Program-made: the position numbers and the translations under genes
Part shown: piece by piece, positions 5,556 through 12,995 of the stretch
Layout: each line of letters opens with the position of its first letter
Position numbering within the stretch: position 1 is the first letter of the stretch
Notes under the pieces: model-generated
Told to the model about the DNA's origin: nothing
Databases searched by the model: none
Seen by the model: the letters and a program-made list of their open reading frames with translations, nothing else
Source: an uncultured Bacilli bacterium
Lineage (GTDB): Bacteria; Bacillota_I; Bacilli_A; RF39; UBA660
Length of the DNA stretch: 15,304 nucleotides
Direction of reading: 5' to 3'
NCBI GenBank assembly: GCA_934086255.1
Contig: CAKOIB010000023.1
Location: 1-15,304, forward strand

Positions 5556-7973
5556 ATGAATTATAATGAAAGAAATACTAAAAAAGTAATTCCTATTATT
5601 TTAATTATTATTGCTGTTTTAGTTATTTCGATGTTTATTTTTATCTATTTTAAAAATAATAAAAATGAAAACTTACTTAGTTTGGATATTCCAAATGTTG
5701 TCTATGCAGGGAATGAGGTTGAGTTTTTACCAATTGGTAATAAAAAAGATAATACTATTTATAAGTTTATAAGCGATAATAATGAAATTGCTCAGTTTGA
5801 GTATGAAACATTATCATCAAAAGATTCATCTAATAAGATAATTGCCAAGAAAAATGGTAAAGCTAAAGTTAAAGTCGTTGCTACTAGCAATGGTACTGAA
5901 ATTAATGTTTATGAAAAAGAAGTTACAGTTTGTTCTTCTTTTGATAATAGTATATTTTCTAATACTGATTACAAAGTATCTGTTGGAAAAACGATTAATC
6001 TAAATGTTGATTTAAGTAAATATAAAGAATGCTATAACAATCTTACTTATACTAGTACTAATAGTGATGTAGCAACTGTTTCAAAAGAAGGTCTTGTTAC
6101 AGCATTAAAAGAAGGAATTACTACTATTGAGATTAGTAATGGTACTAAAAATATTTCTACAAATGTTGAAGTTGTATCATCATCTGATACAGTTTCAGTT
6201 ACTGATATTAAAACAGATAAGACTTCAATTACTTTAGAAGAAGGTAAAACTAGCAAAATAAAAACAGATATATTACCAAGTAATGCTACTAATAAGTCTG
6301 TTAATTGGAAATCAAATAATGAGAGTGTTGCTGTTGTATCAAGAAAAGGCCTAATCGAAGCAATTGGAATAGGGAATGCTGTTATAACTGTTACTACCCA
6401 AGATGGTAACAAAACCGCTAATATAAATGTTACAGTTACTAAAAAAGTAGATAATTTGGATAGTGTTTGTAAGAGTGTTTTAAAAGAAGGATTTCCTAAG
6501 AAAAGTTATACTTTAACATTTTTACAAGCAATTAATGTTAAATACTTTAATGATTCTTTAGTAAAAGACAAAATTACATGGTCTTCAAGCAATCCATCTA
6601 TTGTTAAAGTAGATAGAAAAGGCAATGTTCTTGCTATTGGCACAGGTAAAGCATATGTTAGTGTATCATGTAATAACAAAGTATATGATAAAACTGAAAT
6701 CAATGCTATAAAGCGTGATTCAGTTAAAGCAAATAAAATCACACTTAGTCCAAGTTCACTTACTATAAATGTTGGTGTTACTAAAAGTGTTAGTGCTACT
6801 GTTACACCAAAAAATGCTAGCATTAAGAGTTTAAAATGGGATAGTTCAGATAATACAATTGCTAAAGTAAATAATAAAGGACAAATTACTGGTATAAAAA
6901 AAGGTAAAGCTAAAATATCTGTATCTACTATTGATGGTTCTGCTAGTGCTAGTATGGATGTTGTTGTAAGATCAAGTAGTAGTACTAAACCTTCAACTAG
7001 TGTTGGTGTAAAAACTATAAATGTTTATCCAACATCAATGGATTTATCAGTAGGAACTACTGGTTATATAGATGCAGTTGTTTTACCAGAAAATGCTTCA
7101 AATAATAAGATTTTATATAGTAGTAGTAATACTAAAGTAGCTACTGTTAATAAATATGGTACTGTAAAAGCAGTTGGATCTGGTACTGCTGTTATAAAAG
7201 TTTCTTCTGATGCTGATAGTAAACTTTATAAGAAAGTTGTTGTTAGAGTAAAGGGTTCTAGTACTGGTTCTAGTACTAGTATAAATAAATCTATTTCATG
7301 TACTACTGTATTTAAAGATTCTAATAACAAAAGAATAATAAATACTAATAGTATTAATACTTCTAATATTTCAATCGAAGTAGAATGTATTGGAAAAAAT
7401 ACTAATATATCAAATGTTCTATTTAAAACTGATACTAGTGCAATGGATAGTTCTAGTGTTAGAGAAGATAGATTTAGTACTAAAGGATTTTTGAAATATG
7501 GTGTTATTAATAATAAGAATAATAGTAAAAAAGGAAATCATATTCTTACTGTTACTGCAACTGATACAACTGGAGTATCTTATAGATTTACAAGTTCAAT
7601 TACAATAGTAGGAGATGGTACTAGTAATATACCAAGCAATCCATCAACTAATCCTAGTACTAGACCTGGAGGTTCAACTAGTACAAGCACTTGTCCTAAG
7701 ATTAATAAAGTTAATTCTACAACCAACAGGGGTTCTATAACATTTAATGCTTATATTACAAAAGAAGCTAAAAATGTTAGTGTTAAAATTACTAATTTAA
7801 CTAAAGGCACAACATTCACTAAGAAGATGACTAATAAAGGTAGTAGTAGTGGCCTATATTATTATAGTTATACATTATCTAGTATTAAAGACAATAAATA
7901 TAAATGGTCAGTTGTAGTAGAAGATAGTAATTGTCATAGTCAAAGCAATACTTATACTAGGATTTCTAGATAG
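5556..7973 (+). CDS. Membrane-anchored surface protein with repeated bacterial Ig-like (Big_2) domains
   Basis: The 805-aa protein has a short basic N-terminus, one membrane span (residues about 11-32) and a long extracellular part, with no sortase motif or cleavage site. Three clear Big_2 domains lie at about 214-294, 391-471 and 484-566, each with the pattern I-x-L...G-x-x-x-x-I...P-x-N-A-x-x-x-x-x-x-W/Y-x-S-x-N/D-x-x-V/I-A-x-V...G-x-I/V...G-x-A-x-I-x-V. More diverged copies lie at about 42-125, 135-208 and 335-385. Another beta-rich region (575-686), a Ser/Pro/Thr linker (687-712, NPSTNPSTRPGG) and a terminal Tyr-rich beta domain (712-805) follow. Such proteins usually act as stalks that display an adhesive or binding tip; the actual ligand is unknown. 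It is transcribed alone, between its own promoter and terminator, directly upstream of the phase-variable surface gene. The codon use is dominated by repeated AGT/ACT/AAT. Confidence 0.85.
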   Translation: MNYNERNTKKVIPIILIIIAVLVISMFIFIYFKNNKNENLLSLDIPNVVYAGNEVEFLPIGNKKDNTIYKFISDNNEIAQFEYETLSSKDSSNKIIAKKNGKAKVKVVATSNGTEINVYEKEVTVCSSFDNSIFSNTDYKVSVGKTINLNVDLSKYKECYNNLTYTSTNSDVATVSKEGLVTALKEGITTIEISNGTKNISTNVEVVSSSDTVSVTDIKTDKTSITLEEGKTSKIKTDILPSNATNKSVNWKSNNESVAVVSRKGLIEAIGIGNAVITVTTQDGNKTANINVTVTKKVDNLDSVCKSVLKEGFPKKSYTLTFLQAINVKYFNDSLVKDKITWSSSNPSIVKVDRKGNVLAIGTGKAYVSVSCNNKVYDKTEINAIKRDSVKANKITLSPSSLTINVGVTKSVSATVTPKNASIKSLKWDSSDNTIAKVNNKGQITGIKKGKAKISVSTIDGSASASMDVVVRSSSSTKPSTSVGVKTINVYPTSMDLSVGTTGYIDAVVLPENASNNKILYSSSNTKVATVNKYGTVKAVGSGTAVIKVSSDADSKLYKKVVVRVKGSSTGSSTSINKSISCTTVFKDSNNKRIINTNSINTSNISIEVECIGKNTNISNVLFKTDTSAMDSSSVREDRFSTKGFLKYGVINNKNNSKKGNHILTVTATDTTGVSYRFTSSITIVGDGTSNIPSNPSTNPSTRPGGSTSTSTCPKINKVNSTTNRGSITFNAYITKEAKNVSVKITNLTKGTTFTKKMTNKGSSSGLYYYSYTLSSIKDNKYKWSVVVEDSNCHSQSNTYTRISR

Positions 7974-7981
7974 TTATATAA

Positions 7982-8009
7982 AGTATCAACACAAGTTGGT
8001 ACTTTTTTT
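7982..8009 (+). terminator. Terminator after the Ig-like protein gene
   Basis: AGTATCAAC (7982-7990) pairs with GTTGGTACT (7995-8003), nine pairs with one G-U, loop ACAA, followed by six T's. Confidence 0.8.
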
Positions 8010-8048
8010 AATTTTTTATTAAAAATTATAGTAAAAATTGCGTAAAAA

Positions 8049-8057
8049 TGGTATACT
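8049..8057 (+). promoter_or_regulatory. Extended -10 promoter of the phase-variable surface gene
   Basis: TGGTATACT is an extended -10 element (TGn plus TATACT at 8052-8057). At the usual distance upstream there is only TAGTAA (8029-8034), a poor -35. The ribosome site AAGGAGTG is at about 8077-8084 and the ATG at 8092. Confidence 0.55.
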
Positions 8058-8091
8058 ACTTATTGTAATAGAAAATAAGGAGTGAATAGAT

Positions 8092-8157
8092 ATGAAAAAG
8101 TCACAAAAAATTACTGACAAAACAAATATTCGTATGGGGGGGGGGCAAATTAACTAA
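8092..8157 (+). CDS. N-terminal reading frame of the surface protein, frameshifted at the G-tract (OFF phase)
   Basis: The gene's real translation start appears to be the ATG at 8092: a good ribosome site (AAGGAGTG, 8077-8084) lies 7 bp upstream and a promoter above that. It reads MKKSQKITDKT, NIRMGGGQIN and then TAA (8155-8157), only 21 codons. The stop comes because of the ten-G run. Removing one G changes the reading after MGGG to KLTNPKNKK and joins it directly to the long frame at 8174. The basic, hydrophilic peptide is the normal n-region of a signal sequence, so it belongs to the following gene and is not an independent small protein. Confidence 0.75.
   Translation: MKKSQKITDKTNIRMGGGQIN
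8136..8145 (+). repeat. Poly-G tract (10 G), probable phase-variation switch
   Basis: Ten consecutive G's stand out in a stretch that is otherwise about 70% A+T. The tract lies inside the coding sequence, 15 codons after the start. With ten G's the upstream start is in frame 1 and the long frame is in frame 2; nine (or twelve) G's join them. Homopolymeric G or C tracts in the 5' coding region are the known mechanism for slipped-strand phase variation of surface proteins in several bacteria. A homopolymer sequencing or assembly error is the main alternative. Confidence 0.75.
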
Positions 8158-8173
8158 TCCTAAGAATAAGAAA

Positions 8174-10141
8174 ATGCTACTAATGGGATTAGTCTCATTA
8201 TTTGTAGTAGCAATAATATCGTTAGGAACATATGCAATATGGAATAGTGAATTATTAACTGAGGATAATACTATTAAAACAGGTCAAATTAAGATGAGTT
8301 ATACTGAGACTAATGAAATAACTATGGATAATGCACTTCCTATGAAGGATGAAGAAGGTAAAGTATTAACTGATTATTTTGATTTTCAAGTGTTGTCTTA
8401 TATTAAGACTAAAGATAGTGATAATACTAAAAGAAAGATTAATTATAATATAGTATTAGAACCTTTAACAGTAGAAAATCCTTTAAATGATAGTGAGATT
8501 AAAGTGTATCTTACTATGATAGAAAATGGAGTAGAAACTGTTGTGGTAGAACCAACAACAATTGATCAAATAAATAATTATATTTTAAATAATCATGAAG
8601 ATATATTTTCAAATAATAAAGCTGAAGTAATAACTAGTTATAGACTTAGAGCATGGATTGATTCTAAGGTTGATACTAATAAGCTTAGTGCAAAGAAATA
8701 CTCTTATAAGTTTAGAGTAAATGTCAATAGTGGTAATATTACTAGTAGTAGTAAACCTGTATCACTTGATGAAAGTGGTGCAAATGCACCAGAACTTACA
8801 TCTAATATGATACCAGTATATTATGATGAGGCATCTAGTGAATGGAAGAAAGCAGATAGTAATAATGCTAAAGAGGCTAATAAATGGTATGATTATGATA
8901 ATAAGATGTGGGCAAATGCAGTAACTGTTACAAATACAAATAGAGAAACTTATTTAAAAGCAGATGCAGGAACAACAATACCAATGAGTGATATAAATAC
9001 AATGTGGGTATGGGTACCAAGATATACATATACATATTTAAATACAAATACACCACAAGAAATAAAGATTAAGTTTGAAAGTGGTACAAATAGTACTGGT
9101 ACAATAAAGTGTACTGATAATGTAACAGGAGAATCAAGTACAAGCGAAACATGTACAGATACAACAAATAATGGATTAAAGGCAGGAACTTCAACTTATA
9201 CTCATCCAGCATTTTGGTGGGATAAGAATGATGATAGTATAAGAACAGAAGATGAAGAATTAACAGGAATATGGGTAGGAAAGTTTGAAGTATCAAGTGA
9301 TACTACATGTACACCTTCAGATAGTTCAGCAGTAGGAGAAGGATGCAACTTACAAACAATAAGACCTCAGATAAAACCAAATGTAACATCATGGAGAGGT
9401 GCACAAGTAGGGACATTCTTTAATGGAATACAAAAGATGAGAGAATCTGGAAACCAATATGGATTTAGTACAACTGATGAAACCCATATGATGAAGAATA
9501 TGGAATGGGGAGCAGTAACATATTTATCACATAGTAAATATGGAATAAATAAAGAAGTTGCAATAAATAGTGCAAATACATTTACAACAGGATGTGGACC
9601 ACAAAGTGCAGGCTCAACAACAAGTGGTGCAACATGTAATTCATATACAACAACATTAGGACAAAGTGCATCAACAACAGGAAATGTATATGGAGTATAT
9701 GACATGAGTGGTGGAGCATATGAATATATGATGGGTAATATGGTATGGAGCAATGGACAACAAATGAGCGGATGTCAAACAACTAGCGACTGGAACTCAG
9801 CATTTAATGGAGTATTATCAAATGGCACATCATATACAGGAATATATGCATTTCCAAGTAAGAGATATTATGATAAATATAGTTATGGTACTACAGGCTA
9901 TGATAATGTAGCATATTCTAGAGGAAAATTAGGAGATGCAATAAAAGAAATGGCACCTACAGGTGAAAAAGGTAACTGGTATGGAGATTACGCTTCCTTC
10001 GTGAACCATGACTACCCTTGGGTTCTACGCGGCGAGTACTATGCCAATGGTGCTTACGTCGGTGCCTTCAGCTTCAGAAACGGCACCGGTGGCGCTGGCG
10101 CTAACTACTCCACCCGCGCAGTCATTTCTAATCTAAACTAA
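8174..10141 (+). CDS. Phase-variable surface protein: SipW/TasA-type signal, FGE/C-type-lectin-like domain, variable tip
   Basis: This is the main open frame (655 codons); the true start is probably the ATG at 8092, giving 682 residues when the G-tract holds nine G's. The ATG at 8174 has no ribosome site. Residues 1-22 are a hydrophobic segment ending in GTYAIWNSE, like the SipW-dependent signals of TasA/camelysin-type proteins (GTYAxW/F). Residues about 30-195 resemble the TasA-like beta domain; 195-270 is a linker with YYDEASSEWKKA and KWYDYDNKMWANA. From about 275 (MWVWVPRYTYTY) to the end it resembles formylglycine-generating-enzyme-like, C-type-lectin-fold domains, with the landmark GVYDMSGGAYEYMMGN near 505. 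I see no evidence of enzyme activity. Cysteines at about 315-520 suggest extracellular disulphides. The tail W602-N655 is encoded by unusually GC-rich DNA and differs from its paralogue in 23 of 54 residues. A terminator follows. Confidence 0.85.
   Translation: MLLMGLVSLFVVAIISLGTYAIWNSELLTEDNTIKTGQIKMSYTETNEITMDNALPMKDEEGKVLTDYFDFQVLSYIKTKDSDNTKRKINYNIVLEPLTVENPLNDSEIKVYLTMIENGVETVVVEPTTIDQINNYILNNHEDIFSNNKAEVITSYRLRAWIDSKVDTNKLSAKKYSYKFRVNVNSGNITSSSKPVSLDESGANAPELTSNMIPVYYDEASSEWKKADSNNAKEANKWYDYDNKMWANAVTVTNTNRETYLKADAGTTIPMSDINTMWVWVPRYTYTYLNTNTPQEIKIKFESGTNSTGTIKCTDNVTGESSTSETCTDTTNNGLKAGTSTYTHPAFWWDKNDDSIRTEDEELTGIWVGKFEVSSDTTCTPSDSSAVGEGCNLQTIRPQIKPNVTSWRGAQVGTFFNGIQKMRESGNQYGFSTTDETHMMKNMEWGAVTYLSHSKYGINKEVAINSANTFTTGCGPQSAGSTTSGATCNSYTTTLGQSASTTGNVYGVYDMSGGAYEYMMGNMVWSNGQQMSGCQTTSDWNSAFNGVLSNGTSYTGIYAFPSKRYYDKYSYGTTGYDNVAYSRGKLGDAIKEMAPTGEKGNWYGDYASFVNHDYPWVLRGEYYANGAYVGAFSFRNGTGGAGANYSTRAVISNLN
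9977..10122 (+). other. Candidate DGR-type variable region, copy 2
   Basis: The last ~145 bp before the stop region is about 60% GC (32 of 60 in 10021-10080; 29 of 40 in 10081-10120), in a gene otherwise around a third GC. Against 103-248 the 54 C-terminal codons align without gaps; 23 amino acids differ. In 14 of those codons the third base is the same C or T and only the first two bases vary (for example ccc/tac, tac/gac, ggc/aac, agc/ggc), the pattern left by adenine-specific mutagenesis of AAY codons. The 3' end carries the conserved GC-rich block at 10104-10122. Eight of the 23 codons also differ at the wobble base, so the copies probably did not derive from one identical template. Confidence 0.5.
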
Positions 10142-10150
10142 TCAAAATAA

Positions 10151-10177
10151 AACTTAACTTTAATGGTTAAGTTTTTT
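10151..10177 (+). terminator. Terminator of the phase-variable gene
   Basis: AACTTAAC (10151-10158) and GTTAAGTT (10166-10173) form a perfect 8-bp stem with a 7-nt loop, followed by four further T's. Confidence 0.75.
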
Positions 10178-10189
10178 CATTTAATTTTA

Positions 10190-10218
10190 TTGTATTTTAT
10201 ACTATTTTATGGTATAAT
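10190..10218 (+). promoter_or_regulatory. typA promoter
   Basis: TTGTAT (10190-10195), 17-bp spacer and consensus TATAAT (10213-10218) preceded by TG (extended -10, TGGTATAAT). It lies between the upstream terminator and the ribosome site AGAGGTGG at 10235-10242. Confidence 0.8.
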
Positions 10219-10246
10219 TTACAAGTCGCATATAAGAGGTGGTAAA

Positions 10247-12058
10247 ATGAATAAAGAAGAAAAAATTATTAATATCGCGGTAGTAGCCCATGTAGATGTA
10301 GGAAAAAGTACATTAGTAGATGCTTTATTATCACAATGTGGTGCCTTAGACAAAAATGCATCAGATCAACAAATAATGGATAGCAATGACTTAGAAAAAG
10401 AAAGAGGAATTACTATCTATTCTAAAAACTGTTCTATTAGATATAAAGACTATAAAATCAACATAGTAGACACTCCAGGACATGCTGATTTTTCAAGTGA
10501 AGTAGAACGTATTATCAAAACAGTTGATACAGTTATCTTACTTGTAGACTCCGCTGAGGGAGTTATGCCTCAGACTAGATTTGTACTTCATCAAGCATTA
10601 AAACAAAACCTAAACCCAATTTTATTCATTAATAAAATTGATAAAAAAGATGCTAGAATTGATGACGTAGTAAATATGACATTTGATTTATTTGTTGAGT
10701 TAGATGCAAATGATAAACAATTAGACTTCCCAATTGTCTATGGAATGGCTCGTTCTGGTATAGCTAAACTTAATTTAGAAGATGAATCTAATGATATAAC
10801 TCCACTTTTAGATACTATTATTTCTCATACTGATGTTTATACAGGTAATGATACTGATCCATTACAACTTCAAATATCATCACTAGAATACGATGATTAT
10901 TTAGGAAGAATGGGTATAGGGCGTATAACCAAAGGTATTCTAAAAAGCGGTAGCATGGTTGCAATTAGTAAAAATGATGGTACTGTTATAAACAATCGTG
11001 TTGGTAAAATATTCGTAAATGAAGGAATTAAGAAAAAAGAAGTTAGTTCTGCTAAATACGGAGAAATAGTTACTGTACAAACAAGCCCAGATATTCATGT
11101 CGGAGACACTATTTGTGATATAAACAATATCAATCCCCTTGATCCTATCGAAATAGAAGAACCAACCCTATCAATGAACTTCGTAGTAAACTCAAGTCCA
11201 TTCGCAGGAAAAAGTGGTAAGTTCTTAACTAATAGACACATTAAAGAAAGACTTGATAGAGAACTTGAAACCAATGTTGGATTAAAAGTAGAACCACTTA
11301 CTAATTCTGATGGATATAAAGTATCAGGACGTGGTGAACTTCATTTATCTATTTTACTTGAAAGAATGAGAAGAGAAGGTTATGAACTATCCGTTTCTAA
11401 ACCAGAAGTTTTATATAAAGAAATAGATGGTGTTAAGATGGAACCATATGAAAAGGTAATAATAAATGTTCCTAATGATTACAGTGGTACAGTCATCAAT
11501 GACTTAAATGAAAGAAAAGGAATTATGGAAGAATTATCTAACAATGAAAACTACACTAGAATAGTATTTTCTGTTCCTACTCGTGGTCTAATTGGATATC
11601 GTAGTAACTTTATTACTAATACTAAGGGTGAAGGAATTATGGTAAGAAGCTTTGATGATTACAAACCATATGCTGGTGTAATTAAAGGTAGAAAAAATGG
11701 TGTACTCGTTTCATGCGAAAATGGTACTACTATGGCATATTCCTTATTTAACTTAAGCGATCGTGGTACAATGATCGTAGGTCCTTCAGTTGAGGTATAT
11801 GAAGGTATGATAATTGGTATTCATAATAGAGATAATGATTTAAATGTTAACCCATGTAAAAATAAACAACTTACTAATACAAGAGCAGCAGGTAGTGATG
11901 AAGCTTTAACATTAATAAATCCTAAGAAGTTTACTCTTGAAGAAGCATTAGAGTTTATCGAAGATGATGAATATGTTGAAATAACTCCGGATGCTATAAG
12001 ATTAAGAAAGAAAATATTAGATGAAAAAGAAAGATATAGAGTTCAATCTAAGAACTAA
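10247..12058 (+). CDS. typA: Ribosome-associated GTPase TypA/BipA
   Basis: TypA is a translational GTPase of the EF-G/LepA group that binds the ribosome and helps large-subunit assembly and stress or cold adaptation. The GTPase motifs are complete: G1 AHVDVGKST (residues 14-22), the switch I hallmark ERGITIYSKN, G3 DTPGHADF and G4 NKIDKKDAR. Domains II and III, the EF-G-like domain V (SGRGELHLSILLERMRREGYEL) and the TypA-specific C-terminal domain (RGLIGYRSNFITNTKGEG; later NRDNDLNVNPCKNKQLTNTRAAGSDEA) follow. At 603 aa it has the normal length. The start is the ATG at 10247 (MNKEEKIINIAVV) because the ribosome site and promoter lie directly upstream; the open frame extends back to 10163 but that part overlaps the preceding terminator and the promoter. 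It is transcribed alone. Confidence 0.96.
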   Translation: MNKEEKIINIAVVAHVDVGKSTLVDALLSQCGALDKNASDQQIMDSNDLEKERGITIYSKNCSIRYKDYKINIVDTPGHADFSSEVERIIKTVDTVILLVDSAEGVMPQTRFVLHQALKQNLNPILFINKIDKKDARIDDVVNMTFDLFVELDANDKQLDFPIVYGMARSGIAKLNLEDESNDITPLLDTIISHTDVYTGNDTDPLQLQISSLEYDDYLGRMGIGRITKGILKSGSMVAISKNDGTVINNRVGKIFVNEGIKKKEVSSAKYGEIVTVQTSPDIHVGDTICDINNINPLDPIEIEEPTLSMNFVVNSSPFAGKSGKFLTNRHIKERLDRELETNVGLKVEPLTNSDGYKVSGRGELHLSILLERMRREGYELSVSKPEVLYKEIDGVKMEPYEKVIINVPNDYSGTVINDLNERKGIMEELSNNENYTRIVFSVPTRGLIGYRSNFITNTKGEGIMVRSFDDYKPYAGVIKGRKNGVLVSCENGTTMAYSLFNLSDRGTMIVGPSVEVYEGMIIGIHNRDNDLNVNPCKNKQLTNTRAAGSDEALTLINPKKFTLEEALEFIEDDEYVEITPDAIRLRKKILDEKERYRVQSKN

Positions 12059-12070
12059 TATCTTTTTTTT
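12031..12070 (+). terminator. Terminator overlapping the end of typA
   Basis: AAGATAT (12031-12037) pairs with ATATCTT (12058-12064) and AGTTC (12040-12044) with GAACT (12052-12056), giving 7 + 5 bp with a small internal loop, followed by a run of T's (12063-12070). The stop codon lies inside the 3' arm. Confidence 0.6.
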
Positions 12071-12071
12071 A

Positions 12072-12101
12072 TTGTAATTTATTACTTATTTGTTTTATAA
12101 T
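12072..12101 (+). promoter_or_regulatory. Promoter of the HD-domain gene, implying a leaderless mRNA
   Basis: TTGTAA (12072-12077), 18-bp spacer, consensus TATAAT (12096-12101). The expected transcription start, about 7 bp after the -10, falls at or next to the ATG at 12108, and there is no ribosome site in between. Confidence 0.55.
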
Positions 12102-12107
12102 AAGATT

Positions 12108-12806
12108 ATGAAAAAAGAACTAGAGATTTATAAACAATTATTAAATAAGAAGAGTTTTAAAAAGATTGATCCATCTTTCATATCTTATTTTTTATATATG
12201 AATGAAAAAAATAAAAACTTATCCAATCAAATTACTTTAAATGAGTTTATTAGTGAAATTAACTATAATAAAGATATACTTATAAATAGTTTAGAAAACA
12301 TCAAAACAAAATATATTTATAATAGTGATATTCATGGAATTGATCATAATATAAGAGTTAGTTTATATGGATATTATATGGGACTTAAATATAAATTAGA
12401 TAAATGTGATATGAAAATACTTCTTGAGGCCTGTAAGTATCATGATATTGGAAGAGTAAATGATAATGAAGACGATCTTCATGGTTTAAGAAGTGCTAAA
12501 AAACTTGAGTCATTTGAGAACTTTAATAAAGATGATATGAAAATACTATCCGCTATGGTAACTTATCATAGTGTTAATGATGAATTATTTTTAAATATTG
12601 CTAAGAAATATAATATCAATGATTTAGAAAGACTAAAAATACTTTGTAATATTCTAAAAGACTCCGATGGACTTGATAGAGTACGTGGTAGTGGATGGGG
12701 TCTTAATACTGATTATTTAAGGACTGATGTGTCTTTAGAAATGATTTATTTGTCTTATGAACTTTTATATAATTATCAAGATATAAAAAGTAAAAGTAGA
12801 GTTTGA
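12108..12806 (+). CDS. HD-domain phosphohydrolase family protein
   Basis: A 232-aa soluble protein with the metal-binding signature of the HD superfamily: H80 (GIDHNIRV), the HD pair H112-D113 (KYHDIGR), H125 (DLHGLRSA), H154 (TYHSVND) and the D185/D187/D190 cluster (KDSDGLDRVR). HD proteins hydrolyse phosphate esters of nucleotides or other small molecules; the substrate cannot be told from the sequence. Residues 1-75 are a helical N-terminal extension without a recognisable motif. I chose the ATG at 12108; a TTG at 12090 is in frame but overlaps the promoter -10 region. It ends in TGA, which shows that TGA is a stop in this organism. The gene is flanked by terminators on both sides. Confidence 0.8.
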   Translation: MKKELEIYKQLLNKKSFKKIDPSFISYFLYMNEKNKNLSNQITLNEFISEINYNKDILINSLENIKTKYIYNSDIHGIDHNIRVSLYGYYMGLKYKLDKCDMKILLEACKYHDIGRVNDNEDDLHGLRSAKKLESFENFNKDDMKILSAMVTYHSVNDELFLNIAKKYNINDLERLKILCNILKDSDGLDRVRGSGWGLNTDYLRTDVSLEMIYLSYELLYNYQDIKSKSRV

Positions 12807-12811
12807 TTTGT

Positions 12812-12835
12812 AAAAGACTTTAGGTCTTTTTATTT
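12812..12835 (+). terminator. Terminator after the HD-domain gene
   Basis: AAAAGAC (12812-12818) and GTCTTTT (12824-12830) form a 7-bp stem with a 5-nt loop and run into TATTTTG. Confidence 0.65.
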
Positions 12836-12872
12836 TGTACATAATTTGATGATTTTTTTAAATAATAAATAG

Positions 12873-12878
12873 TATAAT
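12873..12878 (+). promoter_or_regulatory. Possible -10 element for the ATPase/RloB operon
   Basis: A consensus TATAAT stands at 12873-12878. No convincing -35 lies at 16-18 bp; TTGATG at 12846 is too far. If used, it gives a 5' leader of about 110 nt that contains a small 6-bp hairpin (12920-12936) without a T-tail. Confidence 0.4.
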
Positions 12879-12995
12879 ATTGATGAAAAGTATAAAAACT
12901 ATGCACTTTAAGCAATTTCAAGAGAAAATATCTCTTAAAACTTTACTTTTTAGCAAGAAAATGTTAATATTGTAATTAGAAAGGATGGTGTTATT

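Noticed and set aside
8038..8057. TTGCGT at 8038-8043 as the -35 of the phase-variable gene
   Set aside because: It is only 8 bp from the TATACT -10 element, too close for sigma-A; the extended -10 TG explains the promoter better.
9069..9782. Minus-strand open frames of 66-128 codons inside the surface-protein gene, and similar ones at 1582-1791, 6047-6823 and 13136-13549
   Set aside because: They are shadows of the strong + strand genes, have no ribosome sites, and translate to low-complexity or hydrophobic sequence shaped by the opposite frame.
10163..10246. In-frame extension of typA back to an ATG at 10163
   Set aside because: The extension overlaps the preceding terminator and the typA promoter, encodes a hydrophobic leader foreign to TypA, and the ATG at 10247 has a good ribosome site.
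12804..12806. TGA read as tryptophan, as in Mollicutes
   Set aside because: TGA ends the HD-domain gene right before a terminator, and TGG encodes Trp throughout, so the standard code fits.
12920..12936. Hairpin AAGAGA/TCTCTT upstream of the ATPase gene as a terminator, attenuator or retron-like ncRNA
   Set aside because: The stem has only six pairs, no T-run follows, and there is no RT gene nearby.
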